Virus record (IMG/VR): IMGVR_UViG_3300010885_017276
Location: 60,056-124,055 of that record
DNA: 64,000 nucleotides
From: a virus
Direction: 5' to 3' (one strand)
Position numbers and translations under genes: made by a program. Positions 6,663 through 14,517 of this stretch are shown piece by piece. Numbering within the stretch: the stretch's first letter is position 1; each line of letters starts with the position of its first letter. Below the pieces are notes generated by a model. The model had not been told where the DNA came from, did not search any database, and worked only from the letters and a program-made list of their open reading frames with translations.

Positions 6663-7250
6663 ATGTATGTAAATTTTGAATTGTTAAAAAGTAGAGGTTA
6701 CTCTCCGGTAGATGTGATATATCTACAACTTATTAATCAGAACAAGTCAGAGAGTCTGGGGGCTACAATTGGTGATGAGATACTACCTGAGATATTAGAG
6801 GAGTATATTGATAAAGAGTTAGTCACCTTTGTAGTCCCCAAAAATAAGTCTGATACGTTGGCTAATAGGGTTAGGCTGTCTTCTAAGGGACTCGATCTTC
6901 TAGAAGAGGTACAAGTACCATCGATAAACGAAGATGACTTGAAGCTTTGTACTTGGTTAGAGGGGGTCTACAAATCAGAAAACAAGGATATAGGAAACCG
7001 TAAAAAAACTCGGATGTACATTGCTTTTTTTAGAGCTAACTCTGGGATAGAACGTAATTGTTTGGCTTTCTTATGTAAAACTTTTATGAATGATGAGAGC
7101 CAATTTGAATGGTCAAAGGTGCTTGAGTATTTATTCTTTAAACCTAGCAGTGTTTACAATGTGAAATTTGATTTAGACCAATCTCAATTATACAAGTACT
7201 ACTTAAAAAGAAAACCTTTTTTTGATAACAAATTTAAAACATTAGAATAA
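6663..7250 (+). CDS. Hypothetical protein upstream of helicase, possible helicase partner
   Basis: A 195-aa soluble protein. Its first half (FELLKSRGYSPVDVIYLQLI, then TLANRVRLSSKGLDLLEEV) looks like a winged-helix DNA-binding module; its second half is helical with ACidic and aromatic residues and ends FFDNKFKTLE. It has no ATPase motif. Its stop codon overlaps the helicase ATG at 7250. Genes in this position in phage genomes often encode replisome organisers or helicase loaders, so I infer a replication role at low confidence. Confidence 0.6.
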   Translation: MYVNFELLKSRGYSPVDVIYLQLINQNKSESLGATIGDEILPEILEEYIDKELVTFVVPKNKSDTLANRVRLSSKGLDLLEEVQVPSINEDDLKLCTWLEGVYKSENKDIGNRKKTRMYIAFFRANSGIERNCLAFLCKTFMNDESQFEWSKVLEYLFFKPSSVYNVKFDLDQSQLYKYYLKRKPFFDNKFKTLE

Positions 7251-8392
7251 TGCAAATACAAAAATTTAGAGACCTGACCGTTGATGCTTTCAAGGAAATC
7301 AAGAAGTATCAGATTGGCCAAAAGGGAATTATAAAAACGGGGTTGCCCTATTTTGACGATGTATTTCCGGTTGTTAATGGCTCTGTAATTGTATTTTCTG
7401 CTGGGTCAGGTATCGGTAAAAGTTATACCTTAGCAAGGATGATTGATAGTATCTTAGACAAAAATGTAAACCCAACTGCTGAAAACTTTGCTGTACTTAA
7501 TATCTCTTTAGAGATGAGAGTCCTAAGTTTAGTACTTCGTGGTATGGCCAAGAACATCAAGTCTAAGACCAAGAAAGAAATCTTATTACAAGAGTTTACA
7601 GAGGAAGAGAAGCTACAAGCTAAGTCTTACTTTGATTCTTTGCAAGATGACCGAGTTAGTATTTCCCAAGTTCCCACTACCCCCAATAAGTTTTTTGAAG
7701 GCTGCAAAGAGTTCTTAGAGCAAAACAGAGACAAGGATTCTGTGATTATAACCGTTGACCACTTAGCTTTGATTTCCGCTGATTCCGGAGAAGCTAGAAA
7801 CGCAATCATAGAGAAGTTCATAGAGAGGGTCAATGACTTAAAGATGGTGTATGAGAATGCTATCTTTATCTTACTGTCACAGACTAACTCAGAGATGATC
7901 AAGAGAGCCAAAGACAAGGACATTATGGCACAACCACAGCCATCAGATTTGTACTATAGTCAGTTTACCTTTCAAGTTGCTGATTTTGTAGCCGTAATGA
8001 CGAACCCCACCAAGTTGGGTATTAAAGAGTACACCAAGGTAGATCCGGAGAGATATCCAAATCTAAAAAAGTTCTTCTTAGAGGAAGATAATAAAGGTAG
8101 AGTTTCATTAGAACCCTTTGGTGTAAATTATGTTCATTTACTGAAGTGTAGAGAAGCCGATGGCTTGTATTTAGATATCTACGCTGAGGAGTTAAACATA
8201 CCTGATGTAGAAAACATAAGAAAAAACAGAAGACAAGATCTAGTTTCTACTAAGGTATCCTATGATATACCGATGTTCGACAAAAAACAAGTTGAAGTTA
8301 TGCCTCCACCGCCATTAGGTAAGTTAGAGGATGCCTTTGACAGCCCTGTTGTAACAAGCGAGCCTTCCTTTGATAGTAATGCTCCATTCTAA
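7250..8392 (+). CDS. Replicative DNA helicase, SF4 (DnaB/RecA-like core)
   Basis: A ring-type helicase that would unwind the fork ahead of the phage polymerase. Walker A is GSGIGKS with K57; the H1a segment is ISLEMR with E88; Walker B is VIITVDHLAL with D170; the H3 sensor is LLSQTN with Q211. The order and spacing fit the DnaB C-terminal domain. At 380 aa it lacks the DnaB N-terminal scaffold and carries no fused primase, unlike T7 gp4, in keeping with a separate primase-like gene at 13459. The C-terminus is a Pro-rich tail (VMPPPPLGKLEDAF). A terminator follows 5 nt after the stop. Confidence 0.9.
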   Translation: MQIQKFRDLTVDAFKEIKKYQIGQKGIIKTGLPYFDDVFPVVNGSVIVFSAGSGIGKSYTLARMIDSILDKNVNPTAENFAVLNISLEMRVLSLVLRGMAKNIKSKTKKEILLQEFTEEEKLQAKSYFDSLQDDRVSISQVPTTPNKFFEGCKEFLEQNRDKDSVIITVDHLALISADSGEARNAIIEKFIERVNDLKMVYENAIFILLSQTNSEMIKRAKDKDIMAQPQPSDLYYSQFTFQVADFVAVMTNPTKLGIKEYTKVDPERYPNLKKFFLEEDNKGRVSLEPFGVNYVHLLKCREADGLYLDIYAEELNIPDVENIRKNRRQDLVSTKVSYDIPMFDKKQVEVMPPPPLGKLEDAFDSPVVTSEPSFDSNAPF

Positions 8393-8396
8393 CCTT

Positions 8397-8425
8397 AACC
8401 CTCCAATAACATGGGGGGTTTTTTT
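8397..8425 (+). terminator. Rho-independent terminator after helicase
   Basis: Arms 8397-8404 and 8413-8420 form an 8-bp GC-rich stem (one G-U) with an 8-nt loop, followed by T residues to 8425. It resembles the nrdA terminator in sequence (AACCCTC...GGGGTT). Confidence 0.87.
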
Positions 8426-8449
8426 ATTTAAAAAAATTTTACTTTTTTC

Positions 8450-8480
8450 TTGCGAGATTCAAAAATGCTCCGTATCTTTG
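8450..8480 (+). promoter_or_regulatory. Bacteroidota-type promoter for the kinase/polymerase block
   Basis: TTGCG at 8450 and TATCTTTG at 8473-8480 are 23 nt apart. It lies directly behind the terminator and opens the operon that runs from 8508 at least through the DNA polymerase gene. Confidence 0.8.
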
Positions 8481-8507
8481 CACAAGAAATCTAAAAACAA
8501 AAATATT

Positions 8508-8687
8508 ATGGAAGAAGAATTAAAAAGTGTATTCCACTACTTCAGAAAAGACTTTAGTGAATTATATCCTCCGGAAGGTGCAGACAAGAATCTGATAAGA
8601 CCTGTAGATGTGTACTCTAAAACAACTGTGGAGTTAAACAAGAGACTGGGTATTCACAAAATTAACAAACAAAACAAAAGAAGATGA
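8508..8687 (+). CDS. Small hypothetical protein
   Basis: I use the ATG at 8508, 27 nt behind the -7 box; the frame is open further upstream to 8370, but that part spans the terminator and promoter and overlaps the helicase gene end. The 59-aa product begins MEEELKSVFHYFRKDF and ends in a basic stretch KINKQNKRR. It overlaps the kinase gene by ATGA. The function is unknown. Confidence 0.7.
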   Translation: MEEELKSVFHYFRKDFSELYPPEGADKNLIRPVDVYSKTTVELNKRLGIHKINKQNKRR

Positions 8688-9337
8688 TTATTTCGTTATT
8701 AGGCAGAATGGGCAGCGGAAAGGACACTGTAGGTAAAATTATACAATACTTATTATGCCACAGCGTAGGCGATGTTACAGCAGTTGAAGCTGTTACAAAT
8801 CCTGAGCATGATTGGTGGTTAGAGGAGCAATCAGAATGGGAAATCAAAAAGTTTGCAGGTAAGTTAAAAACTATAGCTTCCATAATAGCCGGTGTTCCCG
8901 AAGAGCTGTTTGAGCACCAAGAGTTTAAACAAAAACAAATGCCTAAAGATTGGGGAATGACATACAGAGAGTTCCTTCAAAAGCTTGGAACAGAGGCAAT
9001 GCGTAACGGGTTGCATCCAAATGTATGGGTAAATGCTTTGTTTGCTGATTATATTCCCTATTCTGTAAGAGGCAGTAGCTACGAACAAATAGAGACTAAT
9101 TGGATTATCACAGATGTGAGGTTTCCTAATGAGGTAGAAGCTATTATAAATAGAAGGGGGATCACTATTAGAGTAGTTAAACCAGACATGTACTCCTTAC
9201 AATCTATGACCCCAGCTCACGTTAGTGAAACAGCTCTTGATGATATCATGGTACATTATGAAATAGTAAATGATGGAACCATAGAAGATCTTGTGGAGAG
9301 AGTAAAAGAAATATTAACCAAAGAAAAAATAATATAA
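8684..9337 (+). CDS. Deoxynucleoside monophosphate kinase
   Basis: It phosphorylates dNMPs to dNDPs and works with the ribonucleotide reductase to feed DNA synthesis. The P-loop is at residues 7-15 (GRMGSGKDT). The segment TYREFLQKLGTEAMRNGLHP (residues 88-107) and WIITDVRFPNEVEAI are typical of the T4 gp1-like dNMP kinases, where Arg and Asp of DVRF take part in substrate binding. Its 217 aa is within the usual range. It is coupled to its neighbours by overlaps at 8684-8687 and 9337. Confidence 0.85.
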   Translation: MIISLLGRMGSGKDTVGKIIQYLLCHSVGDVTAVEAVTNPEHDWWLEEQSEWEIKKFAGKLKTIASIIAGVPEELFEHQEFKQKQMPKDWGMTYREFLQKLGTEAMRNGLHPNVWVNALFADYIPYSVRGSSYEQIETNWIITDVRFPNEVEAIINRRGITIRVVKPDMYSLQSMTPAHVSETALDDIMVHYEIVNDGTIEDLVERVKEILTKEKII

Positions 9338-9705
9338 TGGAATACCTAAACATTAACGAAGAGTACGAAAGGTGGAAAGAAACTCTACAAGAAAGTAAGT
9401 TTATGTCTGACTTAGGTGAAAGACAACGAGAACGAGATTTTCGTGAGGCATATATGAGAGGCTTTGAGATGGCTACAAAGGCAGCAGATAAAAAGACTAC
9501 CAAAATGTACCTTGATAGTATAGACCAAGACTTAATTCAAGAAATGGTAGCTTATGCTGATAAAAATAAACCGGAAGTAAAAAGGGTAGAGGTAATACAA
9601 CACTCCCCTCCATACAACGGAAGAGCTTATACGAACTATGCCGCCAAAGAGGTGGAAGTTCAGTATCAAGATAGGGGAAGAACACTAAAAGTATTTTGTA
9701 AATGA
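9337..9705 (+). CDS. Hypothetical protein
   Basis: A 122-aa charged protein with a helical N-terminal half (EEYERWKETLQESKF, GERQRERDFREAYMRGFEMA) and a C-terminal half of beta type (RAYTNYAAKEVEVQYQDRG). No family is recognised. It overlaps the kinase stop by one base and the following 33-aa gene by ATGA or a similar overlap at 9703-9707, so it belongs to a tightly coupled operon. Confidence 0.65.
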   Translation: MEYLNINEEYERWKETLQESKFMSDLGERQRERDFREAYMRGFEMATKAADKKTTKMYLDSIDQDLIQEMVAYADKNKPEVKRVEVIQHSPPYNGRAYTNYAAKEVEVQYQDRGRTLKVFCK

Positions 9706-9806
9706 TGAAGTATCTGTTTTTAATCCTGCTATACGAAGTAGCAAGACCTAAGATAATTTGGTTGTGGTATTATTTGATTAATTATAACGAAAGAAGAAAA
9801 AAATGA
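9705..9806 (+). CDS. 33-aa membrane micro-protein, copy 2
   Basis: ATG 9705 to TGA 9806 encodes 33 residues: a hydrophobic start (YLFLILLYEVA), RPK, then IIWLWYYLINYN and a basic end NERRKK. It matches the product of 5003-5104 at most positions without gaps, including the exact length. Both copies overlap the neighbouring genes at each end. The conserved aromatic block next to a basic end suggests an interfacial membrane helix. Confidence 0.75.
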   Translation: MKYLFLILLYEVARPKIIWLWYYLINYNERRKK

Positions 9807-10483
9807 AAATTTGGCACATTAGCGACACGCATACCTACCATGACCTTTTGGTTGTACCCGAAGGAATAGATATGGTAATCCACTCAGGGGATTGTAGTAA
9901 CCCAAGAAACCCTTATAACAATGAACCTGAAGTTTGGAGGTTTTTAGATTGGTACAAAGACCTACCAATAAAGTATAAAATATTTGTAGCCGGTAACCAC
10001 GACTCTAGTGTTGAGAAGGGGTTAGTCACAAAGGATGATTTTAACGAACACGGGATAGTCTATCTAGAAAACGGTTATACTATTATAGAAGACTTAAAGA
10101 TATGGGGAAGCCCTGTTACACCACAGTTTGGTGATTGGTCTTTTATGAAAGCCCGGCATAAGTTAGATGAGCATTGGAAGAACAATATGCCGGATGATGC
10201 AGACATTATAATTGTGCATGGGCCTCCAAAGGGAATCCTAGACTTAAGTTATAATAGAGAAGGCAGATTAGAATTTTGTGGTTGTAAAGCTTTGAGAAAC
10301 CACATCTTAAAAAGAGTTAAACCAAAGCTTTGTCTGTTTGGGCATATCCACAACTATGAGGATATTGTAAATGCCGGCACTGTGAAACTGTCAATTAGTG
10401 ATACTATTTTTAGTAATGGTAGCGTTGTGACAGATAGAGAGTTCGGCAGACTAAGTAGTCAAGGTAACATATTAGAAATATAA
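9803..10483 (+). CDS. Calcineurin-like metallophosphoesterase
   Basis: All motifs of the two-metal phosphoesterase fold are in order: D8-x-H10 (ISDTH), G-D30 (HSGD), G-N65-H66-D67 (AGNHD), H139 (VHG) and G-H181-x-H183 (FGHIH). The 226-aa length fits a stand-alone catalytic domain. Substrates in this family range from nucleotides and cyclic nucleotides to DNA ends and proteins; the sequence does not decide. Its place between nucleotide and polymerase genes fits nucleotide turnover or removal of a signalling nucleotide, which is an inference. The stop overlaps the polymerase start by one base. Confidence 0.85.
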   Translation: MKIWHISDTHTYHDLLVVPEGIDMVIHSGDCSNPRNPYNNEPEVWRFLDWYKDLPIKYKIFVAGNHDSSVEKGLVTKDDFNEHGIVYLENGYTIIEDLKIWGSPVTPQFGDWSFMKARHKLDEHWKNNMPDDADIIIVHGPPKGILDLSYNREGRLEFCGCKALRNHILKRVKPKLCLFGHIHNYEDIVNAGTVKLSISDTIFSNGSVVTDREFGRLSSQGNILEI

Positions 10484-12426
10484 TGAATTTAGACAAGGTA
10501 TTTATAATCGATGCAGAGTCAGACGGACTTGTTCCACAGTCCACCAAGATTTGGTGTATGGGGATTAGTTGGGTGGATGACAAAGGTAAATGGCAAGTAA
10601 AATCCACTACGGACTACGAGAACATGAGAAAGGTTCTTGTTAATCCGGAGAACACATTAGTTTGCCACAACATAGTTAGATTTGATGTACCCTTGTATGA
10701 AAAAATACTAGGTATCAAAGTCAAAGCTAGTGTGGTGGATTCACTCGGCTTGTCTTGGTATCTTTACCCTGAGAGAGGACAGAGAGACCACGGTCTTGCA
10801 GCTTGGGGACAAGAGTTTGGAGTCCCTAAACCTAAGATTGATGATTGGGAGAATCTTAGTGTAGAAGAATATTGCCATCGTGTAGAGGAAGATGTTAAAA
10901 TCAATACTAACCTTTGGATTAAACAATACAACTACCTAAAGAAGATATACCCCGATCCTCAAGACATTGTTAGAATTGTAAAGTATTTGAACTTTAAACT
11001 AACTTGTCTAGGTATACAAGAAGAAGAAAAGATTTTGATTGATGTTGAGCAATGTAAAAAGAACCTAGAGTTTCTACAAGGCATAGAAAGCGAAAAGAAA
11101 GATTTGTTAGAGGCGGCTATGCCAAAGTTGCCAATCAAGAAGTCAGTATCTAAACCCAAGGTCTTGCACAAGAAGGATGGTAGTTTGAGTGTAGCCGGAG
11201 CTAGATGGTTTGAGATTTTAAGAGAGAACAATATACCGGAGGACTTCGAGGGTGAGCTAAATATGATTGCCGGTTATGATGAACCGAATGCAGGAAGCCC
11301 CATACAAGTTAAGGACTGGTTATTAGGACTTGGTTGGAAACCGTTGTTGTTCGAGGATGGTCGTAATGGTAAAGTTCCACAAGTTCGAGACAAAGAAAAG
11401 ATGCTATGTAAAAGTGTCTTAGCTCTCAAGGAAAAAGAGCCGGCTATCGAACACTTAGACGGTCTGTCTGTGGTTACTCACAGGGCTGGTTACCTGAAGG
11501 GGTTTTTGGAAAAGGTAGATGAGAATGGTTATGCTGTTGCTTTTGCCCACGGCTTCACAAAGACATTGCGATTAAAGCATGCTAAACCTTTTGTGAATCT
11601 GCCTAAACCAACTTCCCCCTATGGAGACCTAGTAAGAGGTGTTATGATAGCACCTGAAGGCAGCATATTGATTGGTTCGGATGTTAGCAGTCTTGAGGAC
11701 AAGATGAAACAGATTTCTATTTATCCGTATGACCCTGAGTATGTTAACGATATGAACAGACCCGGATGGGATGCTCACTTGGATATCGGGTTAAAGAGTG
11801 GTATGATTTCTCCTGAGGAGTCTGACTTTTTTAGATGGTACAAAACCAAAGATAAAAAGAAAGAAGACTTGCCTGAGATATTCAAAGTATACTCAGATGA
11901 AGAGTTGTCTGAGCAGTTTGACAAGGTATCTAAGAAACGTGCTATTGCAAAGACAGGTAACTATGCTTTGACCTACGGCTGTGGAGTTCCTAAATTAATG
12001 GAGTCCACATCACTAAAAAAGAAGGATGCTCAGACCTTATACAATGGGTATTGGGATCGTAATTGGGCGGTAAAGAAGTTCTCTGAGGATAGATCTGTTA
12101 AGATGGTAGATGGTAAGGCTTGGATTTGGAATCCTATTACTAATTTTTACTACTTCTTGGCTTCAGAAAAAGACCGCTTTTCTGCTTGTAACCAATCTGC
12201 CGGAGTTCGAGTATTTGATGGGTATGTATACGAGATGATTAGACGGGGTGTTAGACCTATTTTCCAGGCCCATGACGAGGTTTTAATCAGATGTAAGGTC
12301 GAAGACAAAGATAGGGTAATTTCTGCCTTAAAAACCTCTATAGATAACGTAAACCAACAATATAAGTTTCCCGTAGATATCGAGATTGATATACAGACCG
12401 GAATGAATTATTCAGCAGTGCACTAA
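10483..12426 (+). CDS. Family A DNA polymerase with 3'-5' exonuclease, T7-like
   Basis: The replicative polymerase. Exonuclease motifs are D10-x-E12 (IIDAESDG), N63...D68 (HNIVRFD) and D137 (RVEEDV). Polymerase motif A is DVSSLE with D400 and E405, motif B is R486xxxK490xxxY494xxxY498-G, and motif C is H597-D598-E599. Tyr494 takes the position that is Tyr in T7 and Phe in E. coli Pol I, which in those enzymes decides how well dideoxynucleotides are accepted. At 647 aa it lacks a 5'-3' exonuclease. A long insert at about residues 430-480 (FFRWYKTKDKKKED) separates motifs A and B. No thioredoxin-binding loop could be identified by eye. Confidence 0.93.
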   Translation: MNLDKVFIIDAESDGLVPQSTKIWCMGISWVDDKGKWQVKSTTDYENMRKVLVNPENTLVCHNIVRFDVPLYEKILGIKVKASVVDSLGLSWYLYPERGQRDHGLAAWGQEFGVPKPKIDDWENLSVEEYCHRVEEDVKINTNLWIKQYNYLKKIYPDPQDIVRIVKYLNFKLTCLGIQEEEKILIDVEQCKKNLEFLQGIESEKKDLLEAAMPKLPIKKSVSKPKVLHKKDGSLSVAGARWFEILRENNIPEDFEGELNMIAGYDEPNAGSPIQVKDWLLGLGWKPLLFEDGRNGKVPQVRDKEKMLCKSVLALKEKEPAIEHLDGLSVVTHRAGYLKGFLEKVDENGYAVAFAHGFTKTLRLKHAKPFVNLPKPTSPYGDLVRGVMIAPEGSILIGSDVSSLEDKMKQISIYPYDPEYVNDMNRPGWDAHLDIGLKSGMISPEESDFFRWYKTKDKKKEDLPEIFKVYSDEELSEQFDKVSKKRAIAKTGNYALTYGCGVPKLMESTSLKKKDAQTLYNGYWDRNWAVKKFSEDRSVKMVDGKAWIWNPITNFYYFLASEKDRFSACNQSAGVRVFDGYVYEMIRRGVRPIFQAHDEVLIRCKVEDKDRVISALKTSIDNVNQQYKFPVDIEIDIQTGMNYSAVH

Positions 12427-12442
12427 AATTATTGGAAAAAGC

Positions 12443-12473
12443 TTGCAGGATTAAAATATAGTCTGTATCTTTG
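12443..12473 (+). promoter_or_regulatory. Bacteroidota-type promoter
   Basis: TTGCA at 12443 and TATCTTTG at 12466-12473 have the same 23-nt spacing and the same TCTTTGC context as the promoters at 1897 and 8450. It starts the block from 12497 to the primase-like gene. Confidence 0.8.
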
Positions 12474-12496
12474 CTCAGAATTTAAAACTAAATAAT

Positions 12497-12727
12497 ATGA
12501 TAGAATTAGAAATTGAGTATGCCGGTGTACCTATGATAATCACCGGTTATTACACATCAGCTGAAGATGGTGTTATGTACTATTCAGATATGTCAGGTAA
12601 CCCAGGAATGTCGTCACACTTTGATATCGCTAAAGTTTTAGTAGGCGGTATAGATATTTGGGAGCTTTTGTCTAGCCAACAATTAAATAGTCTAACTGAG
12701 ATGTGTGTTGAAAAAGTAGAAGAATAA
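12497..12727 (+). CDS. Hypothetical small protein
   Basis: A 76-aa acidic, beta-rich protein (MIELEIEYAGVPMIITGYY) with a helical C-terminus. It is the first gene behind the promoter at 12443, and its stop overlaps the next ATG by one base. I recognise no family, though small proteins of this kind often sit beside polymerase genes in Bacteroidota phages. Confidence 0.65.
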   Translation: MIELEIEYAGVPMIITGYYTSAEDGVMYYSDMSGNPGMSSHFDIAKVLVGGIDIWELLSSQQLNSLTEMCVEKVEE

Positions 12728-13002
12728 TGACAAAAGAAAAAAAACTAATACTAGATATTTACAGAGCTTTATACAAAGCTAGCACACCAAGTGCGGATTT
12801 TGATGAGCTTATGGAAAATGCTAGTGCCGATGAAAACGGCAGAAAGCTCATACCTTATGATGACTACTACATATCTTTGGATACCTATGATGAGATAATT
12901 TCATCTATGTTGAAAGGCAAAAGATTAACTAAGCTAAAACAGCAGATGATTCGTAATACTATACACCTAGGTTGTAGCCCTAAAACAATTAAAAATTTAT
13001 AA
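12727..13002 (+). CDS. Hypothetical helical protein
   Basis: A 91-aa protein: a basic start, an acidic middle (ADFDELMENASADENGR), and a basic C-terminal helix (KGKRLTKLKQQMIRNTIHLG). It has no recognisable motif. One-base overlap with its upstream neighbour and a 4-nt gap to the next gene place it in the operon. Confidence 0.65.
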   Translation: MTKEKKLILDIYRALYKASTPSADFDELMENASADENGRKLIPYDDYYISLDTYDEIISSMLKGKRLTKLKQQMIRNTIHLGCSPKTIKNL

Positions 13003-13006
13003 AAGC

Positions 13007-13456
13007 ATGGAAAAGTTATATAAAAAGGTTGGCTCTAGATACAAAGAAGTTAGCCAAAAGCTATCACTAAACCAAGAGTTAGTGCTTACAGCGGCATTCA
13101 GATATGCATTAGGAAGGTCAACCTATATCGTAGGTTCAATTTGTGAGGAGCTTGTAAGACTTGAACCAGTATTAGGAGAAGGTCAAAAGGTTAGGATATC
13201 TAGAGAAATACAAGAGTACCAAGATAAACACGGCAAGGCTGGGATGGACATGGACAACGACGAGTGGAACTACGTCAAGTGGCTGTTCGATCCTGAGAAA
13301 AGAGTTATCCTAGAGGCCAACTACTACAATACAGACAATTGGGTAGAGGCGGAAGCCGTCTGTGGAGGAGTAGGAGCAGATGGAAAAGAGGTCTACCTAA
13401 GTTTAAATGATAAAAATGCCACTTACCACACAGTAAGAAACGTAAGAAAAAAATAA
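13007..13456 (+). CDS. Conserved phage protein of unknown function
   Basis: A 149-aa soluble protein. The stretch AFRYALGRSTYIVGSICEEL near residues 30-49, followed later by DNDEWNYVKWLF, resembles a family of phage proteins with the pattern AFRY-LGR-TY and a terminal W residue cluster that I recall without a known function. The last third is Gly-rich and beta-like. It is two bases upstream of the primase-like gene, which suggests a link to replication. Confidence 0.65.
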   Translation: MEKLYKKVGSRYKEVSQKLSLNQELVLTAAFRYALGRSTYIVGSICEELVRLEPVLGEGQKVRISREIQEYQDKHGKAGMDMDNDEWNYVKWLFDPEKRVILEANYYNTDNWVEAEAVCGGVGADGKEVYLSLNDKNATYHTVRNVRKK

Positions 13457-13458
13457 CA

Positions 13459-14355
13459 ATGGAAAACGTATCCTTCTTTTATTATCCCTCGGATGTTAGA
13501 ATACCTAAGCCACTAGGAGAGGTTACATTTAAGCAGTTCTTGAATGCTAACAAGAATCCAAAAAAGGAGATAGCTGGGATATTCAAAAGAATCGAGGAGG
13601 CTACCAAAGCCGGTAATGATGAGTTAAAGACTTATCTAAAATCACATTTGTATTACTTTACACCTTGTGTAAAAACAGACGGTAATGGCCGTTGCTATAC
13701 TAATGTACTTGGGTTTACCGGTTTAGCTGTTCTAGATTTTGATAAGTTGCCCGATGCTCCGGCCTTTAAGCAGTTCTTGTTTGACAACCTTAAGTGTGTC
13801 GTGGCAGCTTACCTGTCCCCCTCAAAAAAAGGATGTAAGTTTATTGTTAGAATACCAAAGTGTCAGACCATAGACCAATTCAAGAGTTACTTCTATGGTA
13901 TTGGTTACTATATGGAGAAGTACGAAGGGTTTGACCCATCTACCCAAAATTGTATCTTGCCTTTGTACTTATCCATTGACCCTGACCTACTATACCGGGA
14001 GGATGCTGAAGTTTGGGATATCAAAGGAGAGAAGCTAGATGAGTTCAAGGACTTTGAGGGCGAAGTCAAAGTATTAGAGAATGTAACAGAAAACGAAAGG
14101 GACAGAGTCTTTAGTATTTTGAATAGGTCTATGGCTAAGATTTTAGATTCTGGACATTACATAGTTAGGTCGACAGCTTTGAGTGCCGGTGGTTATATTG
14201 CTAGTGGTTACATCTCAAAAGAAGAAGCGGAAGACTTGCTGTTTAAGCTGATAGATGATAATGCCTACTTAAAGAAGAACACTAGAGGTTACAAACAAAC
14301 TACTAAAGAAATGATTGCTAGAGGAATGAAGAGCCCTTTGTATTTAAAAGATTAA
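13459..14355 (+). CDS. Primase-like protein, BT4734/VirE N-terminal domain type
   Basis: A 298-aa protein with the pattern of the BT4734/VirE N-terminal family, related to archaeo-eukaryotic primases. The pattern runs YFTPCV near residue 66, GFTGLAVLDFDKL (D93 and D95 as the metal-binding pair), YLSPSKKGCKFIVRIP (residues 119-133) and DPDLLYRED near residue 176. A primase makes the short primers for the polymerase, and no other primase is visible in the window. The usual helicase domain of larger primase-helicases is absent, in keeping with the separate helicase at 7250. The C-terminal third is helical and may bind a partner. Confidence 0.75.
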   Translation: MENVSFFYYPSDVRIPKPLGEVTFKQFLNANKNPKKEIAGIFKRIEEATKAGNDELKTYLKSHLYYFTPCVKTDGNGRCYTNVLGFTGLAVLDFDKLPDAPAFKQFLFDNLKCVVAAYLSPSKKGCKFIVRIPKCQTIDQFKSYFYGIGYYMEKYEGFDPSTQNCILPLYLSIDPDLLYREDAEVWDIKGEKLDEFKDFEGEVKVLENVTENERDRVFSILNRSMAKILDSGHYIVRSTALSAGGYIASGYISKEEAEDLLFKLIDDNAYLKKNTRGYKQTTKEMIARGMKSPLYLKD

Positions 14356-14358
14356 AAT

Positions 14359-14472
14359 ATGACTAAAAAAGACTTTTATCGTAAAGATTATTTAACATTC
14401 AAGAAAAAGTACAAACTTTTAGATAAAAAGTATGTTGTAAAATTTAATCAAGTTGTAGAAGATAAAAAATAA
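14359..14472 (+). CDS. 37-aa lysine-rich micro-protein
   Basis: ATG 14359 follows the primase-like stop by three bases and opens a 37-aa frame ending at TAA 14472. About a third of residues are Lys, with Tyr and Phe between them, so the product is very basic and could bind nucleic acid. The promoter for the next gene overlaps its 3' end. No family is recognised and support is limited to position and spacing. Confidence 0.5.
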   Translation: MTKKDFYRKDYLTFKKKYKLLDKKYVVKFNQVVEDKK

Positions 14473-14483
14473 TTGTAAATTTG
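14453..14483 (+). promoter_or_regulatory. Bacteroidota-type promoter for the Mre11-like gene
   Basis: TTGTA at 14453 and TAAATTTG at 14476-14483 have the 23-nt spacing. The -33 box lies in the end of the 37-aa gene. The leader to the ATG at 14518 is about 30 nt. Confidence 0.75.
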
Positions 14484-14517
14484 TAGGATGTTAAAAAATA
14501 ACCATTAAAAAATAAAT

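Noticed and set aside
8370-8507. Extended start for the 59-aa protein at 8370
   Set aside because: The extension runs through the helicase gene end, a terminator and a promoter, so it cannot be on the mRNA that starts at the promoter.
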